Assembly (NCBI GenBank): GCA_002790675.1
Contig: PFVP01000021.1
Span: 1 to 26,051, forward strand
Length of the DNA stretch: 26,051 bases
Direction: 5' to 3'
DNA from: Candidatus Moranbacteria bacterium CG_4_9_14_3_um_filter_45_14
GTDB taxonomy: Bacteria > Patescibacteriota > Minisyncoccia > Moranbacterales > UBA1568
Under the pieces are notes generated by a model. That model was not told the DNA's origin, made no database searches, and was given only the letters and a program-made list of their open reading frames with translations. Below, piece by piece: positions 1 to 8,140 of this stretch; within the stretch, counting starts at the first letter, position 1, and the number at the start of each line of letters is the position of its first letter. Made by a program: the position numbers and the translations under genes.

Positions 1-1684
1 GGAGCTGGTTGTCGATACGACGCGCTTCGTGACGTTCGGTACCGATGATGAAGAGCCCACCGACTTCACGCACGCCGATTCCCAGTTTGATATCAGTACC
101 ACGACCAGCCATATTGGTTGCGATAGTAACGGAATTTTTCTGTCCGGCATTAGCGATAATAGTTGCTTCACGCTCGTGATTCTTGGCATTCAGTACTTCG
201 TGCGGTACCCCCTCGTGTGTCAGAAGTGTACTCAAGTATTCAGATTTTTCGATAGCCACCGTTCCGATGAGAACCGGCTGTCCTGTTTGATGAATTTCTT
301 TCACCCGATTGGCAATGGCGCGATATTTCGCTTCTTCAGTCTTATAGACAATGTCCGGCAGATCTTTCCGTATCAATACTTTGTTCGTCGGAATTTCCAC
401 CACATCGAGCTTGTATACCTTGGCCAATTCTTCCGCAGATGTGATGGCGGTACCGGTCATTCCGGAAAGCTTGTCATAGAGACGGAAATAATTCTGAAAC
501 GTGATAGTGGCAAGCGTACGTGATTCGCGTTGTACGGCTACACCTTCTTTGGCCTCGATGGCCTGATGCAGTCCTTCGCTATACCTCCGCCCTGGCATCA
601 ATCGTCCCGTGAAATCATCGACGATGATCACCTGTCCATCTTTCACGACATAATCCCGATCCAGACTGAAGATAACCTGCGCTTTGAGTGACTGTTCCAG
701 ATGATGAACATATTCCACATTACCGGAAGCATAGATATTCCCCATACCCAAAAGCTTCTCGATATGATTCATCCCTTCGTCGGTCAATGTCACAACTTTC
801 ATTTTTTCATCCACGATATAATCTCCGCTCATATTGCTATGCAAAGACGTATCCAAAGGATTTTGGACAGGCTTCGGCTTTGCCTCCTTGAGCTGTGGCA
901 CGATTCGAGCGAATTTCTCATAGAGTTTCGTCGATTCGCTGTCCGGCGCGGAAATGATGAGCGGGGTACGAGCCTCATCAATCAAGATGGAGTCCACTTC
1001 ATCGACAACAGCGTAGAAAAGCTCTCGTTGTGTCATCTCCTCGAGCGACGACACCATATTGTCACGCAAATAATCAAAGCCGAACTCATTGTTCGTGCCG
1101 TAGGTGATGTCAAATGCATACGCCTCGCGACGTGTGACAGGAATGAGGTTTTCCATTTCGACACTCACTGCATCCGTATCGGCAACGGTAGAAACATACC
1201 GATAAGAAGTGTTCTGCCCCACGATACAGGCAGTCGAGAGGCCGAGTGCTTCATACACCTGTCCCATCCAATTGCAATCGCGTTTGGCGAGATAATCATT
1301 GACCGTCACGACGTGGACGCCTCTGCCGGCGAGAGCATTGAGATAAATCGGAAGCGTCGAAGTCAGCGTTTTTCCTTCTCCCGTTTTCATTTCTGCAATC
1401 TTCCCATGATGGAGGGCAATACCTCCGAGCAACTGCACATCATAATGACGTTCGCCGATCACACGTTTCGCCACTTCGCGCACCACGGCAAACGCCTCAG
1501 GCAAAAGATCATCAAGTGTCTCCCCTTTCGTCAGGCGATCTCTGAATTCCTGTGCCTTGCTTTTGAGCGCATCATCCGAGAGTCCTTGGATAGCAGGTTC
1601 GAAAGTATTTATCGCCTCTACCAGAGGACGGAATTTATTCACTTCACGCTCATTCGAACCGAATATTTTTTCGAAAAATGACAT
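1..1684 (-). CDS. secA: Preprotein translocase ATPase SecA (3' end cut by window edge)
   Basis: SecA is the ATPase motor that pushes unfolded preproteins through the SecYEG channel at the cytoplasmic membrane. The 561 visible codons begin MSFFEKIFGSNEREVNKF. They contain the Walker A motif TGEGKT near residues 101-106, the DEAD-type Walker B DEVDS near 228-232, and the second-nucleotide-fold sequence NMAGRGTDIKLG close to the left edge. The C-terminal scaffold, wing and linker lie outside the window. The ATG at 1684 has no Shine-Dalgarno sequence. A sigma70-like promoter lies about 40 nt upstream, so secA can be transcribed independently of hpf. Family assignment is certain. Exported proteins elsewhere in the window would be clients of this system. 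Confidence 0.97.
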   Translation of the reverse strand, partial: MSFFEKIFGSNEREVNKFRPLVEAINTFEPAIQGLSDDALKSKAQEFRDRLTKGETLDDLLPEAFAVVREVAKRVIGERHYDVQLLGGIALHHGKIAEMKTGEGKTLTSTLPIYLNALAGRGVHVVTVNDYLAKRDCNWMGQVYEALGLSTACIVGQNTSYRYVSTVADTDAVSVEMENLIPVTRREAYAFDITYGTNNEFGFDYLRDNMVSSLEEMTQRELFYAVVDEVDSILIDEARTPLIISAPDSESTKLYEKFARIVPQLKEAKPKPVQNPLDTSLHSNMSGDYIVDEKMKVVTLTDEGMNHIEKLLGMGNIYASGNVEYVHHLEQSLKAQVIFSLDRDYVVKDGQVIIVDDFTGRLMPGRRYSEGLHQAIEAKEGVAVQRESRTLATITFQNYFRLYDKLSGMTGTAITSAEELAKVYKLDVVEIPTNKVLIRKDLPDIVYKTEEAKYRAIANRVKEIHQTGQPVLIGTVAIEKSEYLSTLLTHEGVPHEVLNAKNHEREATIIANAGQKNSVTIATNMAGRGTDIKLGIGVREVGGLFIIGTERHEARRIDNQL

Positions 1685-1697
1685 AATTTATGGCCTT

Positions 1698-1718
1698 AAA
1701 AAGGGGAAATTTACCCCT
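1698..1718 (-). terminator. Weak GC hairpin with T-run between hpf and secA
   Basis: On the minus strand AGGGG and CCCCT pair around a 7-nt loop and are followed by TTTTT. The stem is only 5 bp, and the secA promoter predicts a transcription start inside its 5' arm. It may therefore be a weak terminator for hpf, or simply the 5' end of the secA leader. Treat as tentative. Confidence 0.35.
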
Positions 1719-1720
1719 GT

Positions 1721-1749
1721 ATTCTAACAGAAATTCATCGCACCGTCAA
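1721..1749 (-). promoter_or_regulatory. Sigma70-type promoter for secA
   Basis: Minus-strand -35 TTGACG (1744-1749) and -10 TAGAAT (1721-1726) are separated by exactly 17 bp. The predicted start is near 1714, which gives a leader of about 30 nt before the secA ATG. Confidence 0.65.
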
Positions 1750-1827
1750 AGATATCCACAAGTACAAACAAAAAAAATCAGAGTTCTTTTTTATACTCAT
1801 TTTCAAACAATACCCTTCTCAAATCAA

Positions 1828-2178
1828 TCAGAACCGAGCAGCTTTATCCACCACGAGTTTCTTCTTGATAGAACGTTTGCCACGGAGTTTCAAATCGTGA
1901 CTCTTCGTTTTTTTCTTCGCAATTTGGATCTCCAGTGCATCGATCGCAATATCAGTCGATCCCTCGATGCTTTCGGTGATTTCTTCCGCTCGATAGGTAT
2001 CGTAAGGTGTCTTCACCATCACCTCCACTCGGAATTTCCCTTTTTTGTCCTGACTAACTTCAACTTCGAAAATCGTTACTTTGTCCACGAGCTTCTCTAT
2101 TCTCCCGATCCGCTTCAATATATAATCTCTCGTTTTCTCATCAATCTCTATTCCTCGAAATAAAAAACGCATAGTCAT
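1828..2178 (-). CDS. hpf: Ribosome hibernation-promoting factor, short form
   Basis: HPF/RaiA-family proteins bind the 30S A and P sites and hold ribosomes inactive under stress or slow growth. The 116-aa product has the beta-alpha-beta-beta-beta-alpha fold pattern of the family (RGIEIDEKTRDYILKRIGRI at the start, then VEVMVKTPYDTYRAEE). It ends in a lysine-rich tail and lacks the C-terminal dimerisation domain of long HPF, so it is the short type. The second ATG at 2172 (MRFLFRG) matches the family start better than the ATG at 2178. No SD precedes either. An extended -10 promoter lies 30 nt upstream, directly beside the three-armed palindrome at 2221-2289, which suggests regulated expression. 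Confidence 0.9.
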   Translation of the reverse strand: MTMRFLFRGIEIDEKTRDYILKRIGRIEKLVDKVTIFEVEVSQDKKGKFRVEVMVKTPYDTYRAEEITESIEGSTDIAIDALEIQIAKKKTKSHDLKLRGKRSIKKKLVVDKAARF

Positions 2179-2207
2179 ATCTTTGTATCTTATCGGATTA
2201 TGTATCC

Positions 2208-2216
2208 ATTATAGCA
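2208..2216 (-). promoter_or_regulatory. Extended -10 promoter for hpf
   Basis: The minus strand reads TGCTATAAT, a perfect extended -10 element (TGnTATAAT). No good -35 exists at 16-18 bp. That position is occupied by the arm of the palindromic element at 2221-2289. The predicted start is near 2201, about 25 nt before the hpf ATG. Confidence 0.65.
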
Positions 2217-2220
2217 TTTA

Positions 2221-2289
2221 CCCAGTGAAATTACGACACGTACGTGGTGTCGTACGATTTTTTGAATTAAAAAATCGTATTTCACAGGG
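2221..2289. other. Three-armed palindromic element upstream of hpf
   Basis: Both strands fold into an almost fully paired three-way junction. The closing stem is CCC/GGG (2221-2223 with 2287-2289) plus, after one A-A mismatch, GTGAAAT/ATTTCAC (2225-2231 with 2279-2285). Arm 1 is TACGACAC/GTGTCGTA (2232-2239 with 2247-2254, 7-nt loop). Arm 2 is CGATTTTTT/AAAAAATCG (2255-2263 with 2269-2277, 5-nt loop). That is 27 pairs in 69 nt with one unpaired junction base (2278). It is not a tRNA and has no terminal T-run, so it is not a simple terminator. It lies where the hpf -35 would be. It could be a MITE/REPIN-like repeat, a structured RNA in the read-through transcript, or an operator array. No second copy was seen in this window. 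Confidence 0.8.
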
Positions 2290-2347
2290 CACTCGACCCC
2301 CTATAAAATACGACTTCGTCGATGCTACGCAATCTCATGAGGTGAAT

Positions 2348-2545
2348 CTACAAACCATACGCGCTGGAAAGCGAGTTGAGAAAAAATGGTATGGCAAAAG
2401 CCAGACCAATAAGGGGCAGAACGAAAGCGACTATCGTGGCGACAAGCGTCCACAAAAAATATTTCCGCGTCTTCTCGACTGAGATATAAATACGATCGAG
2501 TTTCTCATCTTGTTCTTTGAACTTCTGCTGTATTTCCTGATCCAT
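2348..2545 (-). CDS. Small membrane protein, charged helix plus transmembrane hairpin
   Basis: This 65-aa protein is of unknown function. Residues 1-27 are charged and heptad-like (QEIQQKFKEQDEKLDRIYIS), suggesting a short amphipathic or coiled-coil helix. Residues about 30-60 are hydrophobic and could form one long or two short membrane helices with a central LPLIG turn. It sits between murB and hpf in the cell-wall operon, 49 nt after murB, and has no SD. The ATG at 2545 is the only sensible start. The context suggests a membrane or division accessory role, but nothing in the sequence proves it. Confidence 0.7.
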   Translation of the reverse strand: MDQEIQQKFKEQDEKLDRIYISVEKTRKYFLWTLVATIVAFVLPLIGLAFAIPFFLNSLSSAYGL

Positions 2546-2594
2546 ATTTTTATTGAAAAGAGATTCTCATTTACATTGGAATGACATAAGAATG

Positions 2595-3524
2595 TCACAT
2601 ACCGACATACTGCACTTCTTCTTTCAGTCGCACACCGAGTTCATCACGGATGCGTGTCTTCACCAGGCTTGCGAGCATCACGACGTCTTCTGCTGTGGCA
2701 TTGCCCACATTCACAAGATAATTCGGGTGTTTGTCGCTTATCATCGCCCCGCCGATTTTCTTCCCGCGCAATCCCACGTGATCGATGAGCCATCCTGCCG
2801 GCAGTTTGTCATCTTTTGCATCGACACCGGTATCTTTCTTGAATTCTTGACGGAGCTTCTCGTCCTTCACGATCGGATTCATAAAGAATGATCCTGCGCA
2901 ACACAGTGTCTGTGGATGTTTTGCTTCACGCATTGCAATCGTCTCATCGACTGTTTTGAGAAGCAGATCTTTGTCGCCAGACACCAATTGTATTTCCGCG
3001 GAAAGAATGATGAGTTCAGGATGCTTCTTGAAAATACTGGTGCGATATTTGAATGCGCATTCTTTCTGACTGTATTCTTTCACCATCCCGCTATCCGTAT
3101 TGTACACTTTGACAGAATGTACCACGTTGCCGATCTCTACTCCAAAAGCTCCGGCATTCCCGCGGACTGCTCCACCGAGAGACCCTGGGATACCGGCCAA
3201 CCGCTCTATACCAGCCAATCCCCCATTGCAGGCAGTTTTCACGACAGTCAAAAGCACCACTCCGGCACCACAGAGAAGCTTCTCTCCTGATACTTTTATT
3301 CCGCCGTCCATCATCTGGATCACCATACCCGCAAATCCTTTGTCCGAAAAAAGAATATTGCTCCCTCCGCTAAAAATAAATATGGGGAGGTTATTTTTCT
3401 CGGCATATTCGATAGCCGATGCGAGTTCGAGAGCACCGGCCGTTTTCGTAAAATAACTTGCTTTCCCACCTATATGAAAAGTCGTCAATGGCGCGAGCGA
3501 AACATTTCTTCGTAGAGTGAACAT
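2595..3524 (-). CDS. murB: UDP-N-acetylenolpyruvoylglucosamine reductase MurB
   Basis: MurB is the FAD- and NADPH-dependent enzyme that reduces UDP-GlcNAc-enolpyruvate to UDP-MurNAc, the second committed step of peptidoglycan precursor synthesis in the cytoplasm. The 309-aa product shows the FAD-binding FSGGSNILFSDKGFAG (residues 51-66), ERLAGIPGSLGGAVRGNAGA (107-126), the YRTS motif (160-163), the catalytic serine in GSFFMNP (S212) and the C-terminal glutamates in LKEEVQYVG. The length is normal for the family. It follows murC by 9 nt and has no SD, so translation is probably coupled or leader-driven. A 6-bp hairpin (TGACAT/ATGTCA, 2582-2597) overlaps its stop codon. Confidence 0.96.
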   Translation of the reverse strand: MFTLRRNVSLAPLTTFHIGGKASYFTKTAGALELASAIEYAEKNNLPIFIFSGGSNILFSDKGFAGMVIQMMDGGIKVSGEKLLCGAGVVLLTVVKTACNGGLAGIERLAGIPGSLGGAVRGNAGAFGVEIGNVVHSVKVYNTDSGMVKEYSQKECAFKYRTSIFKKHPELIILSAEIQLVSGDKDLLLKTVDETIAMREAKHPQTLCCAGSFFMNPIVKDEKLRQEFKKDTGVDAKDDKLPAGWLIDHVGLRGKKIGGAMISDKHPNYLVNVGNATAEDVVMLASLVKTRIRDELGVRLKEEVQYVGM

Positions 3525-3533
3525 ATTTTTGTT

Positions 3534-4961
3534 TTATACGCTTTGTTCGATTTTCTTTGCCAAATGATGAGAAATTTCCCATACGTTGCCAGCACCCAAT
3601 GTAATGATAACATCTTGTCGTCCTATTGTCTCCTCGAAATGAGAAATGAGCTCTTTCTCTGATGGGGTATAGAAAGCCTTGTCCGGTATGAATCGATTGA
3701 TGAGATTGACGAGATCAAGGGAAGAGACCCCCCCTTGTGTTTCTCGTGCGCTCCCATAGATATCGAGTACAGACACTTCATCTGCCTCATCGAAACTTTG
3801 TGCGAAGTCTGTTAAAAAAGCTCTCGTTCGACTGAACGTATGTGGATGAAAGATGACACGCAGACGCCGTTTCGGGTAAAGTTCTCGGAAGGCTTTCAGT
3901 GTCGCACGTATTTCTTCCGGATGATGGGCATAATCATCATAAATGAGCGCACCATAACGTTCACCGATATATTCAAAACGTCGTTCGGTACCGGAAAACT
4001 TCTCGAATGCTTTGCGAACCCGTTCGATATCCTGCTTCAGATAAATACAGAGTGCAAGCACCGCTGTTGCGTTCAGTGCGTTGTGAGTGCCTGCGAGTTT
4101 CAACCGAAACGTCCCAAGTAATTGCTCATTATGTGATACCTGAAATGTCTGCCTAGGGACGTCCGCATCGAAAACGAATCCCATCTCCGCAGGAGTATAA
4201 TCACTTATCCGAAAATCTGCTCCCGCGAGAAATCCATAGGAGATTTTCTGACACGTCGCCGATTCGGCAATTTTCACGACAGACGATTGATCACTGCAAT
4301 AGACGAGCACGCCATGCTTGGGAATACGTGAAACGAAATCTCTGAACACTTGTTCATAACTCTCCCTATCCGGGAAAAAGTCAGGGTGATCAAAATCGAC
4401 ACTCGTCAAAATGACACCAAAGGGTATGTACTCCGCGAGCTTGTTCTGATATTCATCCGCTTCGAGAACGAGATAACTTCCGCTACCGAATAACGCGTTC
4501 CCCTCCCAATTCATAATGCGACTCCCGACGATGGCAGACGGGTCGATACCGGTGAACTTGAGTGTTTCTGCCAGAAGGGCACTCGTGGTCGTCTTGCCAT
4601 GAGTACCACACACGGCCAGTGTCAATTTCTCACGGGTAAACATCCCGAGTGCTTGAGGATAACTCAACACTGGAATACCTCGTGTATAGGCTACGGCTAA
4701 TTCAGAATTTTTTTCTTTCGAATAGGCAGTTGAATAAATAATCGCCTGCACTCCATCCGGAATATTCTTCGCATCAAAACCCTCCTGATATCTGATATTG
4801 AGTTTCTTCAAAATACTGTCCGTAAAGAAAATTTCCTCGGTATCAGATCCAGTTACGACGATCCCTTGTTTGGTCAAAAGTTCAGCAAGCGCAGTCATCC
4901 CTGCACCCTTGATGCCAATCATATGAACGCTTTTGAAATGAGACAGGCGTGATTCAGTCAT
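3534..4961 (-). CDS. murC: UDP-N-acetylmuramate-L-alanine ligase MurC
   Basis: MurC is the ATP-dependent Mur ligase that adds L-alanine to UDP-MurNAc, the first amino acid of the stem peptide. The 475-aa protein has the N-terminal Rossmann loop GIKGAGMTALAELL (residues 16-29) and the ATP-binding P-loop GTHGKTTTS (119-127). It also has the acid motif EADEYQNKL, LTSVDFDHPDFF in the central domain, and the C-terminal-domain residues IYDDYAHHPEEIRAT and FHPHTFSRT. All core Mur-ligase motifs are present. An 84-nt AT-rich gap separates it from murG upstream. No SD precedes the ATG at 4961. Its order next to murG and murB is the usual dcw-cluster order. Confidence 0.97.
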   Translation of the reverse strand: MTESRLSHFKSVHMIGIKGAGMTALAELLTKQGIVVTGSDTEEIFFTDSILKKLNIRYQEGFDAKNIPDGVQAIIYSTAYSKEKNSELAVAYTRGIPVLSYPQALGMFTREKLTLAVCGTHGKTTTSALLAETLKFTGIDPSAIVGSRIMNWEGNALFGSGSYLVLEADEYQNKLAEYIPFGVILTSVDFDHPDFFPDRESYEQVFRDFVSRIPKHGVLVYCSDQSSVVKIAESATCQKISYGFLAGADFRISDYTPAEMGFVFDADVPRQTFQVSHNEQLLGTFRLKLAGTHNALNATAVLALCIYLKQDIERVRKAFEKFSGTERRFEYIGERYGALIYDDYAHHPEEIRATLKAFRELYPKRRLRVIFHPHTFSRTRAFLTDFAQSFDEADEVSVLDIYGSARETQGGVSSLDLVNLINRFIPDKAFYTPSEKELISHFEETIGRQDVIITLGAGNVWEISHHLAKKIEQSV

Positions 4962-4965
4962 ACAT

Positions 4966-4995
4966 CAATAAACAATAAGCGATAAACAATCAACA
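4966..4995. repeat. Degenerate AT-rich repeat in the murG-murC gap
   Basis: On the plus strand ATAAACAAT occurs twice, separated by AAGCG; on the minus strand this reads ATTGTTTAT twice just before the murC start. Related GATAA-rich words are found in other gaps of this window (6190-6237, 8062-8085, 24241-24275). Confidence 0.45.
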
Positions 4996-5045
4996 GAAAG
5001 AAAGAAAAGTCTATGTGTTGTCTATTTTTTATCGTTAGCTGTTAA

Positions 5046-6185
5046 TTACATTGACTGTCCATTATTCTCGATGAGGTCGTACACGCCTCTGGCTATGACA
5101 TCCGCCGCATCAGGATGATAGAAAGGAGAGAGTTTTTCCCCCATAGATCGCATCAATTCCGGCTGAGAGAGGAGCTCTTGTATTTTTTCCAATAGAATAT
5201 GTTCACCCAAGTTCGTATCTTCCAAAACGAGCGCTCCACCAAGAGCGGCTACATCATAGGCATTCATCCTCTGCTCATCATTCGCGGCACCGAGAAGAGG
5301 AACAAGAATCGAAGCCTTTTTCGTCGCTGCCAATTCCGCTATCGAACCGGCTCCTGCCCGAGAGAGGACTAACGTCGCTACTTTGAGCGCATCAGCCAAT
5401 TCGAAAACAGACAAAAATGCCCGTGGCACATATCCGCTCTCACCGATTTTCAAACCGTATGTCTCCACAGATGAAACGATATTTTCATAATTTTTGTTAC
5501 CGGTTTGATGTACTACTTGGATATTTTTTTCGAGCAATTGAGGAAGAATACGCAGAATAGCCGCATTCAGAGTCTGTGCTCCCTGACTACCTCCCAAGAC
5601 GAGAAGAATCGGTTTTTCGAGAGAAAGTCCGAACTGTTTCACGAATCGATCGCCCTCACCCAAGAGAAGCTCCTCGCGAATCGGATTGCCTGTCAGCACT
5701 GTTTTCCTTACGGGGAAAAAATTGTAAGCGCCCGGATAAGCGATGGCTACACGTGACGCGAAGCGTGCGAGAAAGCGATTGGCGCGCCCGGCCACCGCAT
5801 CGGAATCGTGTATGAACACCGGTATGCGATATACCCAGGCCGCAAGCACGACCGGAACCGATGCTGATCCGCCTTTCGAGAAAACAGCATCCGGCATAAA
5901 AATAAGGAGATGCCACAACGCCTGAATGAAACCGATCGGTATTTTAAACGGATCGATGATATTCCACAACGAAAAATAACGCCGCCATTTTCCGGTCAGA
6001 ACATATTTCGTCAGAATATTTTCCTGTATCATCGCATCATTCTCGAAACTGCCTTCTGAACCTATAAAAAGAAATTCCACATTATTGGAAAGTTTTTTCC
6101 GGAGTGCGCGAGCCACTGCCACAAGAGGGAAGGTATGCCCTCCCGAAATACCGCCAGTGAGTACTATACGAGTAATGTCAGACAT
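5046..6185 (-). CDS. murG: Undecaprenyl-diphospho-MurNAc-pentapeptide GlcNAc transferase MurG
   Basis: MurG transfers GlcNAc to lipid I to make lipid II on the inner face of the cytoplasmic membrane. The 379-aa GT-B protein begins with the glycine-rich loop TGGISGGHTFPLVAVA (residues 10-25). It has IHDSDAVAGRANR at about 125-137 (a variant of the usual HEQNxxxGxxNR), the second glycine loop LGGSQGAQTLNA (197-208) and the UDP-GlcNAc-binding VPLLGAANDEQRMNA region. Length is typical. It starts at ATG 6185 without SD, 45 nt after ftsW. The gap contains competing inverted repeats. Confidence 0.96.
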   Translation of the reverse strand: MSDITRIVLTGGISGGHTFPLVAVARALRKKLSNNVEFLFIGSEGSFENDAMIQENILTKYVLTGKWRRYFSLWNIIDPFKIPIGFIQALWHLLIFMPDAVFSKGGSASVPVVLAAWVYRIPVFIHDSDAVAGRANRFLARFASRVAIAYPGAYNFFPVRKTVLTGNPIREELLLGEGDRFVKQFGLSLEKPILLVLGGSQGAQTLNAAILRILPQLLEKNIQVVHQTGNKNYENIVSSVETYGLKIGESGYVPRAFLSVFELADALKVATLVLSRAGAGSIAELAATKKASILVPLLGAANDEQRMNAYDVAALGGALVLEDTNLGEHILLEKIQELLSQPELMRSMGEKLSPFYHPDAADVIARGVYDLIENNGQSM

Positions 6186-6208
6186 AATAAAGATAAAAAA
6201 ATGGATGG

Positions 6209-6237
6209 ATGATAAACGATACGAGACGTATCATCTT
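6209..6237. repeat. Overlapping inverted repeats in the ftsW-murG gap
   Basis: Two mutually exclusive hairpins are possible: GATGATA (6209-6215) with TATCATC, and GATACG with CGTATC around AGA. The right arm overlaps the ftsW stop codon. On the minus strand the core GTATCGTTTATCATCCATCC closely resembles GTATCGTTCATCACCTATCC in the trmD leader. Confidence 0.45.
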
Positions 6238-7343
6238 GTATTGAGTGTAGAATATTTGCTTATATTAAGCAAGATTCCAATCGACGCGAGCAATACCGCA
6301 AGCGATGTGCCTCCATAACTGATAAACGGCAGAGGAATACCGGTCAGAGGTATGAGTCCACTGATGGCTGCCATATTAATGAATGCCTGAAAAACGATCC
6401 ATGATACGATACCGACCGCCACAAACTTGCCGAATTCATCCGGCGCGAAACGCGCGATACGCAGTCCCCTGTATGCTACAAAAAGAAACAGGGTGACGAT
6501 GACTGTTGTGCCGACGAGACCAAGTTCTTCACCGAGAACAGCAAAAATAGAATCTGTCACAGGTTCAGGAAGATAATTGAATTTCTGCCGGCTCTGTCCC
6601 AGACCCGCACCGAAGATTCCGCCGGATCCGATGGCGAGTAATACCTGGGTCATCTGATATCCGAATCCCTGCGGATCGTGTTCAGGATTCATATACACCA
6701 AAAAACGTTGCATCCGATACGGAGCCATCTTGATGAGAATGAAAAGGGATGCAAGACCACCAAGGAAAAGATACATCATATGCTTTATATTGGCTCCTGA
6801 TGCGAAAAAAATGGAGAGAGAAATAAGAAATATGAGTCCCAAAGTACCAGTATCCGGTTGTTTAATGATGAGAAACCCGACGATGGAAAGAATTGCGAGA
6901 AAAGGAACGAGCCCTTCAAAAAAATCAGCTGTCTTTCTCTTCCCTTTGTTCGAGAGCCATGCTGCCAAATAAAGAATGATAGCGAGCTTCATCACTTCAG
7001 ATGGCTGGAAGGAAAAAGGGCCAAACTGCACCCAGCGTGCCGCCCCATATACAGTCGTACCGAAACCAGGAACGAACACGAGAACAAGCAATCCGAGAGC
7101 TACAAAAAATATCGGTGTTACAAACCGCTTCCATACTCGATAGTCGATACGCGAGAAGATATAGAGCAATACCAGCCCGACACTCAGTCCGACAAGTTGT
7201 TGTTTGAAAAAATAATAAGCATCGCCAAAACGCGTACGACCATACAATACCCCTGCGCTCGCAACCATCAAAAGTCCGATACAAAGAAGAATCAGAATGA
7301 CGACAAGGAGAGATCGATCAATGTTATTACCCTTATTATTCAT
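6231..7343 (-). CDS. ftsW: SEDS peptidoglycan glycosyltransferase FtsW
   Basis: FtsW is the SEDS-family polymerase that makes septal glycan strands from lipid II at the division site. The 370-aa protein is almost entirely hydrophobic with about ten membrane helices. It carries GYQMTQVLLAIGSGGIFGAG (residues 228-247) and PVTDSIFAVLGEELGLVG, in which D264 is the presumed catalytic aspartate. It also has the C-terminal ISYGGTSLAVLLASIGILLN motif. Its ATG at 7343 overlaps the trmD stop codon (ATGA), indicating translational coupling. RodA is a close homologue, but the location next to murG, murC and murB favours FtsW. Confidence 0.93.
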   Translation of the reverse strand: MNNKGNNIDRSLLVVILILLCIGLLMVASAGVLYGRTRFGDAYYFFKQQLVGLSVGLVLLYIFSRIDYRVWKRFVTPIFFVALGLLVLVFVPGFGTTVYGAARWVQFGPFSFQPSEVMKLAIILYLAAWLSNKGKRKTADFFEGLVPFLAILSIVGFLIIKQPDTGTLGLIFLISLSIFFASGANIKHMMYLFLGGLASLFILIKMAPYRMQRFLVYMNPEHDPQGFGYQMTQVLLAIGSGGIFGAGLGQSRQKFNYLPEPVTDSIFAVLGEELGLVGTTVIVTLFLFVAYRGLRIARFAPDEFGKFVAVGIVSWIVFQAFINMAAISGLIPLTGIPLPFISYGGTSLAVLLASIGILLNISKYSTLNTR

Positions 7344-8053
7344 ACAGATATTTCTTCATTGAGCGGAAATTTTTTCGCACGTTTCTTCGTCTCTTTTTTC
7401 GACGCTTCTTTCCGCCATTTCAGAATATTGCTATGGTGTCCCGAAAGGAGTACCTCCGGCACCTGATATCCGCGGAATTCTTCCGGTTTCGTATACTGTG
7501 GATATTCGACGATACCTTCTTCGGTATGTGATTCTCCCTCTACGCTCTCTCTATTGCCGAGCACACCTGGAATGAGCCGTGCCACCGCATCGACGACGAT
7601 CATCGCCGGCAATTCCCCTCCTGTCAGTACGTACTCGCCGACAGAAAATTCCTCATCGATGAAATGTTCCGTCACACGTTCATCGACACCCTCATAGCGT
7701 CCACAAACCAAAATCAGTCGATCATATAAAACCAATCGCCGTGCATCTGTCTGTGTAAACGGTTTTCCTTTGGCAGAGAAAAGTATTGTCCTTATTTTTT
7801 CTTCACTTTCTCCTTTTTGCTTACTGCTTACTACATTTTCGATGGCTTCGGCCAATGGTTCCACCTTGAGAAGCATTCCCGCTCCACCGCCGTATGGCGT
7901 GTCATCGACCGTCTTGTGTTTATCGTGAGCAAAATCACGCAGATTATGCGTAGCAATAGCAATCAAACCATCCTCCTGCGCTCGCTTCAGAATAGATACC
8001 CCGAAATAGGATGTGAAACTCTCTGGAAAAAGTGAAATGATGTCAAAATTCAT
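7340..8053 (-). CDS. trmD: tRNA (guanine-N1)-methyltransferase TrmD
   Basis: TrmD uses S-adenosylmethionine to methylate G37 of tRNAs, preventing frameshifting. The 237-aa product has the start MNFDIISLFPESF, TPYGGGAGMLLK, the trefoil-knot SAM-binding sequences CGRYEGVDERV and SVGEYVLTGGELPAM, and the EYPQYTKPEEFRGYQVPEVL and LLSGHHSNILKWR motifs. The tail is lysine-rich. It is the first gene of the operon that continues into ftsW. A promoter and a complex inverted-repeat leader lie upstream. No SD is present. A TATAAT string overlaps its start codon by chance and is not taken as a promoter. Confidence 0.96.
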   Translation of the reverse strand: MNFDIISLFPESFTSYFGVSILKRAQEDGLIAIATHNLRDFAHDKHKTVDDTPYGGGAGMLLKVEPLAEAIENVVSSKQKGESEEKIRTILFSAKGKPFTQTDARRLVLYDRLILVCGRYEGVDERVTEHFIDEEFSVGEYVLTGGELPAMIVVDAVARLIPGVLGNRESVEGESHTEEGIVEYPQYTKPEEFRGYQVPEVLLSGHHSNILKWRKEASKKETKKRAKKFPLNEEISV

Positions 8054-8100
8054 TATAGAAAGAGGATAGGTGATGAACGATACTAGATGTAGGTTGAGTG

Positions 8101-8138
8101 ATACAAGGTAAGAAACGAATATTCTTGTATCGTTTCTT
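8101..8138. promoter_or_regulatory. Interleaved inverted repeats in the trmD operon leader
   Basis: AAGAAACGA (8110-8118) pairs perfectly with TCGTTTCTT (8130-8138), and ATACAAG (8101-8107) pairs with CTTGTAT (8124-8130). The arms interleave, so only one stem can form at a time unless a pseudoknot is possible. The predicted start for trmD falls near 8134, so the repeat would lie at the promoter-leader boundary, as an operator or an attenuator-like leader. Confidence 0.55.
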
Positions 8139-8140
8139 CC

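Noticed and set aside
701..1681. Long plus-strand frame of 326 codons
   Set aside because: It is exactly antisense to secA, whose reading is certain from its ATPase motifs; the product is His/Arg/Ile-rich and has no recognisable domain.
2221..2289. Three-armed element as a tRNA or an integron attC site
   Set aside because: No anticodon or T-arm consensus and no CCA; attC sites fold as a single imperfect hairpin with extrahelical bases, not a three-way junction.
8051..8056. Perfect TATAAT at the trmD start codon
   Set aside because: A start from it would fall inside the trmD coding sequence; the extended -10 at 8141-8149 fits the leader and upstream terminator better.
8101..8138. Interleaved repeats as an H-type pseudoknot
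   Set aside because: The connecting loops would be 0 and 2 nt across 6-9 bp stems, which is sterically implausible; alternative stems or an operator are more likely.
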